Source: Chitinophaga pinensis (GTDB lineage Bacteria > Bacteroidota > Bacteroidia > Flavobacteriales > Flavobacteriaceae). From it: a stretch of DNA of 20,380 nt. The position numbers and the translations under genes are program-made. The first letter of the stretch is position 1. Each line of letters begins with the position of its first letter. Shown here in pieces: positions 15,447-20,380 of this stretch. The notes below the pieces were generated by a model. It worked only from the letters and a program-made list of their open reading frames with translations. It ran no database searches and was not told the origin of the DNA. The stretch spans positions 1 through 20,380 of the forward strand of contig CALPNL020000014.1 in assembly GCA_943324925.2 (NCBI GenBank). The letters are read 5' to 3'.

Positions 15447-17975
15447 CTAATTTTTAACTAATCTTGAAGTTGCAACAACTCCACCAATCATTGTTTTAAC
15501 AACATAAACTCCCGATTGAAGATTGGCAACATCTAAAGTAATTGAATTACTGTTAGAAGTTTTAGCTAATACTTCTTGACCCAGAACGTTGTATAAAACA
15601 ACATTTTCAATTACCTCATTTGCTTCAATTGTGAAAACAGTAGAAGTTGGATTTGGATACATTCTGATGTTTGAAGCATCGAAAGAAGAAATACCTAAAG
15701 CAGCAGCACCAAATCTCATATCATCAAAATAATAAGTTTGTCCTGAACCTGCAACACCAAAATTGAAGAATATAGAGGCTTTATTATAGGCAAATGCAGC
15801 ATTAAAAGCAGCTGTGCCTGTAGCTTGATTGTTGAAATTGAATTCCATTATTTGCCATCCGTTTGCAACAGTAGTTAATGCGTCAGTTTCAACTGATTGA
15901 GTTGGTTGACCAGCAACCTCCACTTTTAAACGTACTGGAATGCCAGCGGTTGGAGACCAAACTCTAACATTCATTCTTCTTTCAGTTGCAGTGAAAGGAA
16001 TAGCTGGGCTAAATCCAAGTTCAGCAGCACCTGTTACGGTAGTACCCGCCCAAGTTTCTGGAGCATTTTTAATTACTTTAGCCACTTTGTTTGAAGCTAA
16101 AGTTGGATCAACAACAACCGTTGAAGCAGTTCCACCAAATGAAATTAAACCATAATCAACCGTTGTAGAATCAAATGTTACTGGCAAACTCATTTGAGTC
16201 AAAACTGGACCAGTAGGTGCAATTAGACGGATATCATCAACTAAAAAGGTATAATTTGCAGAACCATCACCAGCAGTACCAAGATCAAATATAAAAACTA
16301 ACTTGTTGTATTGATTAGTAGTTGAAACAGCTTGATAATCAAATGTCATTTCTTCCCAAGCATTTGCAACGGTACCTACCACTTCTCTTTCAAATGTTGC
16401 TACTCCAGCAGCACCTTCCACTTTTAATAAAAGTTTAGCCCCAATTCTTGGAGAATATACTTTAACTTTAAATATTTTATTTACAGAGAAATTAATTGGA
16501 GCAGCTAAAGTAAGCAAGCTTCCAGCCCAAACGGCTCCAACACCTTTAACAATTTTCCCAACATTAGCAGAAGTATTAATTCCTCCAGAATTTGGATTTG
16601 CAATTTTAGTACCTGTACCACCATCAAAATCAGTAAATGTATAAGCCACAGTTGATGATTCAAAATCAATTGGTAAAGAGGGAGCTACTAAAGCTGCAGG
16701 ATTTTTCCAGAAATAAATATTGTCTAAATAAACTGCTTTACCTGGAGTAACTGATTCAAACTTGAATTGGATAATCGCAGCTAAATTTGGAACAGTATAA
16801 CTTGTTAATGGAATATCAAAACTATTCCATCCAGAAAGTGTAGGAGTTAAAGTAACCGCATTTTCTAAACCAGCACTGATTAAAGAAACTTTGAAAGAAG
16901 TACAATCAGGAGTCCATAAATCAAGGTGTAAAGTGTTCATTGTAGAAACATTTTGAGCTGCAGCAAATTCTGCACCTTGATAATTTAAGTTGGTCATACT
17001 TCTAGTTGCATTTCCAGCAACTAAAATTTGTGTCGCCACTGTCGTTTGTCCCCAGTTTGGATTCCAATTAGTTCCAGCAATTTCAGTGTAAGCGTTACTA
17101 AAATAATTCATTACATCCGCAGCTACCCTAGTTGGAGGCGCTGGTGCAGCAACTGTTGGAGGACCATAAGTTACAGTAAATAAGGCAGTAGTGCTTCCAG
17201 TAGTATACGCTCCTGCAGCAGCTTGGTTAGCTGTAATTGAAGAAGTACCTACTCCAACAACAGTAATAGTGCTTCCACTAATTGTTGCTACGGCAGTATT
17301 ACTACTTGTATAAGTGAATGCTCCAGTACTATTACTAGTAGGAGGTGTAATTGCAAATGGGGCATCACCCATTAATTTTGCTGGAACCGAGAAACCAGTA
17401 ATTGTAGGGGTTCCAGTAGCAGCAGGTGCTTTCCAAAAATAAATATTGTCTAAATAAACATTGATTGGAAAAGTACTACCCGCTCCATTCGCAGCAAATT
17501 TTAATTGAAAAACAGAATCCCAAGTCATTCCAGTAAAAGCACTTTTAGGAATATCAACACTTGCCCAAGAACCTGCAGTGTGATTTACAGTTACTAAAAA
17601 TTCTGCAGCTCCCGTACCATTATTTATTGGACTAACTTTTAAAATTGAATTTGCAGGGTTAGCACTACACCATACATCTATGTGAAGAAACTCCATAGCA
17701 GAAGCATTTTGAGTAGTTAATAATGTACCTTGGTAATTGAAATTAGTGTAAGCTAAAGCTACATTGGTTCCAGTACCAGTTGGATTGAAGGTAGTGTTAA
17801 CAGCACCTGACTGACCCCAACCTGGATTAAAATCAGTTGCAACCGAAGTATAGCTATCACTAAAAATTGAAATAACATTTGCCTGTAAACGGTTTGGAAC
17901 CGGAGCATTTGTTGTTGGTTGTGAAAATCCAATAGTAGATACTAAAAGGAAAATCAAGTAAGTAATTTTTTTCAT
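15447..17975 (-). CDS. T9SS-exported multimodular putative beta-glucan-binding protein, no catalytic domain
   Basis: An 842-residue secreted protein. It has a signal peptide (about 1-19, ending IGFSQ); module A (about 25-183, ISIFSDSYT to VYLDNIYFWK); a bacterial Ig-like/Big_2-type domain (about 190-269, FTYTSSNTAVATISGSTITV); module B (about 279-425), a diverged copy of A; module C (about 433-588), which matches the C-terminus of the SusE-position lipoprotein; module D (about 590-757), a more distant relative of C; and a T9SS type A sorting domain (about 770-842, MYPNP, VYVVKTMIGG, SRLVKN). No glycoside hydrolase motif is visible. Modules like A/B are found beside laminarinases in Flavobacteriia (family knowledge from memory), so surface-displayed or released glucan binding is the likely job. 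It has its own promoter region and terminator, and lies just upstream of the regulator on the same strand. Confidence 0.85.
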   Translation of the reverse strand: MKKITYLIFLLVSTIGFSQPTTNAPVPNRLQANVISIFSDSYTSVATDFNPGWGQSGAVNTTFNPTGTGTNVALAYTNFNYQGTLLTTQNASAMEFLHIDVWCSANPANSILKVSPINNGTGAAEFLVTVNHTAGSWASVDIPKSAFTGMTWDSVFQLKFAANGAGSTFPINVYLDNIYFWKAPAATGTPTITGFSVPAKLMGDAPFAITPPTSNSTGAFTYTSSNTAVATISGSTITVVGVGTSSITANQAAAGAYTTGSTTALFTVTYGPPTVAAPAPPTRVAADVMNYFSNAYTEIAGTNWNPNWGQTTVATQILVAGNATRSMTNLNYQGAEFAAAQNVSTMNTLHLDLWTPDCTSFKVSLISAGLENAVTLTPTLSGWNSFDIPLTSYTVPNLAAIIQFKFESVTPGKAVYLDNIYFWKNPAALVAPSLPIDFESSTVAYTFTDFDGGTGTKIANPNSGGINTSANVGKIVKGVGAVWAGSLLTLAAPINFSVNKIFKVKVYSPRIGAKLLLKVEGAAGVATFEREVVGTVANAWEEMTFDYQAVSTTNQYNKLVFIFDLGTAGDGSANYTFLVDDIRLIAPTGPVLTQMSLPVTFDSTTVDYGLISFGGTASTVVVDPTLASNKVAKVIKNAPETWAGTTVTGAAELGFSPAIPFTATERRMNVRVWSPTAGIPVRLKVEVAGQPTQSVETDALTTVANGWQIMEFNFNNQATGTAAFNAAFAYNKASIFFNFGVAGSGQTYYFDDMRFGAAALGISSFDASNIRMYPNPTSTVFTIEANEVIENVVLYNVLGQEVLAKTSNSNSITLDVANLQSGVYVVKTMIGGVVATSRLVKN
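15705..16676 (-). repeat. Tandem related modules C and D in the T9SS protein
   Basis: The segments coding for residues 434-587 and 590-757 share a pattern: LPxxFxSxTVxY, a WAG tripeptide, a SP-x-x-G-x-x-x-x-LKVE-like stretch, TVANxWxxMxFxF, YNK and a final DD-x-R. Module C also matches nucleotides 6550-7014 (the lipoprotein C-terminus) at about two thirds amino-acid identity, far closer than it matches D. Confidence 0.75.
16701..17903 (-). repeat. Duplicated modules A and B flanking an Ig-like domain
   Basis: Residues 25-183 and 279-425 align by eye. Shared landmarks include PxRxxAxVxxxFSxxYT, NPxWGQ, NYQG, MxxLHxDxW, the SW/GW-x-S-x-DIP stretch, QxKF, and the nearly identical ending VYLDNIYFWK. 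The Ig-like domain (about 190-269) separates them. This indicates duplication of one domain followed by divergence. Confidence 0.8.
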
Positions 17976-18079
17976 GTTAATAGTTTAAAAAGTTAATAAT
18001 CAAATTTAATAGAGATATATATTAATTGATTTAAATACTACTATATAAAAACTATACAAATATTAAATAATAATTTCTG

Positions 18080-18102
18080 ATTGTAAATTCATTATTTACA
18101 AT
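18080..18102. promoter_or_regulatory. Dyad ATTGTAAA-N7-TTTACAAT upstream of the T9SS protein gene
   Basis: A perfect 8-bp inverted repeat with a 7-bp spacer, about 105-127 bp before the ATG at 17975. With the next base its right half reads TTACAATG, also present in the dyad upstream of susC. It is a candidate operator for coordinated control of the two units. AT-rich DNA gives chance dyads, so confidence is limited. Confidence 0.4.
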
Positions 18103-18152
18103 GGATTAAACTCAATTTATTATATATGACAACATTCTAAATTTATTCTATT

Positions 18153-18165
18153 GTTGAGGCAATGT
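18153..18165 (-). repeat. GTTGAGGCAATGT element upstream of the T9SS protein gene
   Basis: This matches the susC-upstream element GTTGTGGCGTTGT at 10 of 13 positions. It lies about 180 bp before the gene start, against about 210 bp for susC. The shared GTTG-x-GGC-xx-TGT pattern is a possible regulator site. Confidence 0.35.
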
Positions 18166-18369
18166 TAAGTTTTACTATTACGTTTTCGTATAATTTAAGG
18201 AATTCAATTATAGAAATAATGATGAAAAAATGATAAAATAAACTAAATTAATAAAAATGAATAGTATAAAAAATAGATTAGTATTTTATTATTTCAATAA
18301 TAAGTATCTAAAAATAATATTGAATTATCAGTTTAACTTTTGTTAGAAGATAGTATGGTTTTATTTAAT

Positions 18370-18377
18370 TATCTTTG
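18370..18377 (+). promoter_or_regulatory. -7 box of uvrA
   Basis: TATCTTTG is a full match to TAnnTTTG, 18 bp before the uvrA ATG. It gives a short leader of about 12 nt. A TTTTG upstream is 27 bp away, longer than the usual spacing, so the -33 element is uncertain. Confidence 0.5.
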
Positions 18378-18395
18378 CGTTCATTAAAATTTACC

Positions 18396-20380
18396 ATGAT
18401 TAAAACTGAAATTACAAATCTAGAGCCCAAGAAAAATATTATTATAAAAGGGGCTCAAGTACACAACTTGAAAAATCTTGATGTAGCGATTCCTCGCAAC
18501 AAATTGGTAGTTATTACAGGATTATCTGGATCTGGTAAATCAAGTTTGGCATTTGATACTTTATATGCTGAAGGACAGAGAAGATATGTAGAAAGTTTGT
18601 CTTCCTATGCTCGTCAATTTTTAGGGCGATTAGACAAACCAAAAGTTGAATATATTAAGGGAATTGCACCTGCAATTGCGATTGAACAAAAAGTAAATAC
18701 CACCAATGCCCGTTCCACAGTGGGGACTTCCACAGAAATATATGATTATCTAAAGTTATTGTATGCTAGAATTGGTAAAACCTACTCTCCTATTTCTGGT
18801 AAAGAAGTTAAACGAGATTCTGTATCCGATGTAATAAATGATATTAAAAATCTTGAAATTGATAGTAAATGGCTTCTTCTTGCACCTATCCATTTAGAAA
18901 AAGGAAGAAAATTAGAAGATAAATTATCTGCGCTATTGAAAATAGGATTTTCTAGAATATTAGTTGATAATGAAATGGTTCGTTTGGATCAAATGGAATC
19001 CAAATCATTAGTTAAAAAACAAGTTCTACTGATAATAGATCGAATTGTAATTCACGACGATGAAGATTTTTACAATAGACTAGCAGATGCTGTCCAAACC
19101 GCATTTTATGAAGGTAAAGGAGTTTGTTATTTACAAGAAGTGATAAGTAATAAAAGAATCAGCTATAGCAACAATTTTGAATTGGATGGCATTTCTTTTT
19201 TGGAACCCAATGTTCACTTGTTTAGTTTTAACAATCCTTACGGAGCTTGCCCTGTATGTGAAGGTTACGGCAGTGTAATTGGAATTGATGAAGAATTAGT
19301 AATTCCAAATACCGCTCTTTCAATCTATGAAAACGCTATTTACGCTTGGCGCGGGGAAAGTATGAGTTGGTACAGAGATGAATTGGTTAACAATGCTTAC
19401 AAATTTGATTTTCCAATACACAAACCCTACTTTGAACTCTCCGAAAAAGACAAAGCATTAGTTTGGGAAGGAAATTCCTATTTTACTGGATTAAATAATT
19501 TCTTTAGAGAATTAGAAGAGAAAAATTATAAAATTCAAAATCGAGTGATGCTTTCTAGGTATCGTGGTAAAACAAAATGCCATAGTTGCAAAGGTAATCG
19601 GCTTAGAGTTGAGGCTTCTTATATTAAAATTGGAGGAAAAACTATTTCAGATTTAGTTCAAATATCAATTAAGAAACTAGTACACTTCTTTGAAGCATTA
19701 GAAATATCCGATTATGATCAAAAAGTAGCCAACCGATTATTGGTTGAAATAAATAGCCGTTTAAAGTTTTTAGTAGATGTTGGACTTGACTATCTAACTC
19801 TAAATAGAAATTCCGCAACTCTTTCGGGAGGAGAATCACAGCGAATTAATTTAGCTACTTCTTTAGGAAGTAGCCTGGTTGGATCGATGTACATTTTAGA
19901 TGAACCTAGTATTGGATTGCATCCAAAAGATACTGAAAGATTAATAAAAGTATTGCTTTCACTGAGAGATTTAGGCAACACTGTTATCATTGTTGAACAC
20001 GATGAAGATATTATGAAAGCTGCCGATATGATCATTGATATTGGTCCTGAAGCAGGAACACATGGAGGAGAATTGATAGCCCAAGGTACTTTTGAAGAAA
20101 TTCTCAAAGAGAATACATTAACTGCCAACTATTTAAATGGCAGTTTAAAAATTGAAGTACCTAAAAGTAGAAGAAAATGGTCTTCTTATATAGAAATCAT
20201 TGGTGCTCGCGAAAATAATCTACAAAATGTAACTGTAAAATTCCCACTCGAAGTATTAACCGTAATAACAGGCGTCTCTGGTAGTGGTAAAAGTACGCTG
20301 GTGAAAAAAATTCTATTTCCTGCCATGCAAAAAAAATTAGATGGTATAGGTGATAAAGCAGGGCAATTTACCGATATGCA
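18396..20380 (+). CDS. uvrA: UvrA, excinuclease ABC subunit A (3' end beyond the window)
   Basis: The damage-recognition ATPase of nucleotide excision repair, which works with UvrB in the cytoplasm. 661 codons are visible from the ATG at 18396, about 70 percent of a typical 940-residue UvrA. Visible parts: Walker A GLSGSGKS (42-49); the UvrB-binding insertion (about 130-245); a zinc module made by CPVC (285-288) and CHSC (395-398); ABC signature LSGGESQR (476-483); Walker B region MYILDEPSIGLH (498-509) and the histidine switch VEHDED (533-538); and the second Walker A GVSGSGKS (626-633). The cysteine/histidine pairs that usually bind zinc in the UvrB-binding domain are missing: the CPxH site reads SPIS (131-134), and there is no CxxC between 245 and 284. 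The frame is intact to the window end. Confidence 0.97.
   Translation, partial: MIKTEITNLEPKKNIIIKGAQVHNLKNLDVAIPRNKLVVITGLSGSGKSSLAFDTLYAEGQRRYVESLSSYARQFLGRLDKPKVEYIKGIAPAIAIEQKVNTTNARSTVGTSTEIYDYLKLLYARIGKTYSPISGKEVKRDSVSDVINDIKNLEIDSKWLLLAPIHLEKGRKLEDKLSALLKIGFSRILVDNEMVRLDQMESKSLVKKQVLLIIDRIVIHDDEDFYNRLADAVQTAFYEGKGVCYLQEVISNKRISYSNNFELDGISFLEPNVHLFSFNNPYGACPVCEGYGSVIGIDEELVIPNTALSIYENAIYAWRGESMSWYRDELVNNAYKFDFPIHKPYFELSEKDKALVWEGNSYFTGLNNFFRELEEKNYKIQNRVMLSRYRGKTKCHSCKGNRLRVEASYIKIGGKTISDLVQISIKKLVHFFEALEISDYDQKVANRLLVEINSRLKFLVDVGLDYLTLNRNSATLSGGESQRINLATSLGSSLVGSMYILDEPSIGLHPKDTERLIKVLLSLRDLGNTVIIVEHDEDIMKAADMIIDIGPEAGTHGGELIAQGTFEEILKENTLTANYLNGSLKIEVPKSRRKWSSYIEIIGARENNLQNVTVKFPLEVLTVITGVSGSGKSTLVKKILFPAMQKKLDGIGDKAGQFTDM

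Larger units (their letters stand above)
17976..18395. other. 420-bp divergent intergenic region
   Basis: This very AT-rich spacer lies between the T9SS protein gene (-) and uvrA (+). It holds a minus-strand TAAATTTG (18008-18001) that could be the -7 box of the T9SS gene with a leader of about 20 nt, though with no good -33. It also has the dyad at 18080-18102, the GTTGAGGCAATGT element at 18153-18165 and the uvrA -7 box at 18370-18377. No open frame, RNA gene or terminator is apparent between 18170 and 18360. Confidence 0.6.

Noticed and set aside
18001..18008. TAAATTTG (minus strand) as the firm promoter of the T9SS gene
   Set aside because: The -7 box fits, but no -33 element is visible and such sequences are common in AT-rich DNA. 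It is mentioned only within the intergenic entry.
19790..20128. A 112-codon open frame on the minus strand
   Set aside because: It is antisense to the conserved ABC signature and Walker B region of uvrA, and its predicted protein resembles no family I know. It is a shadow of uvrA.
1..20380. CRISPR arrays, tRNA or rRNA genes, insertion sequences, integrase or phage genes
   Set aside because: No regularly spaced repeats, cloverleaf sequences, transposase or integrase motifs, or flanking target duplications were seen.

Overview
The window looks like chromosome from a member of the Bacteroidota, most likely a Flavobacterium-like Flavobacteriia. The DNA is strongly AT-rich. There is a SusC/SusD pair, several signal-peptidase-II lipoproteins, and a secreted protein with a type IX secretion (T9SS) type A sorting tail. 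Several promoters match the Bacteroidota -7 pattern TAnnTTTG. Both flanking repair proteins have non-standard metal sites.

Layout. The left flank (1-1733) holds housekeeping genes: endonuclease III (nth, +), a 47-residue basic protein (-) whose stop codon abuts the nth stop, and an ECF sigma factor (-) with a well-formed promoter. The centre (1734-12470) is a polysaccharide utilization locus read right to left on the minus strand: SusC transporter, SusD lipoprotein, a surface glycan-binding lipoprotein in the SusE position, a lipoprotein PKD-GH16 glucanase, a GH3 beta-glucosidase and a second, non-lipidated GH16. Next come a membrane-anchored regulator (12471-15281: propeller, Y_Y_Y, one TM helix, coiled coil, LuxR-like HTH, no histidine kinase), a strong terminator, and an 842-residue non-catalytic multimodular T9SS-exported protein (15447-17975). 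The right flank is a 420-bp divergent intergenic region and the first 661 codons of uvrA (+), which runs off the window.

How the genes would work together (inference from families and order). The GH16 enzymes carry the EIDxxE catalytic signature of laminarinase-type endo-beta-1,3-glucanases, and GH3 trims oligosaccharides to glucose, so laminarin or a similar beta-1,3-(1,6 or 1,4)-glucan is the likely substrate. The lipid-anchored GH16 cuts at the cell surface, the glycan-binding lipoprotein and SusD capture products, and SusC imports them. The periplasmic enzymes finish the job, and the regulator senses a periplasmic oligosaccharide and acts on DNA directly.

The most interesting points are these. 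(1) The T9SS protein and the SusE-position lipoprotein share a roughly 155-residue module about two thirds identical by eye, inside a protein built of duplicated putative carbohydrate-binding modules with no enzyme. (2) The upstream regions of the two glycan transcription units share short sequence elements that could be operators. (3) A terminator-like hairpin sits inside the operon between GH16 and GH3. (4) Endonuclease III lacks its [4Fe-4S] cysteines and UvrA lacks both halves of the zinc site of its UvrB-binding domain.
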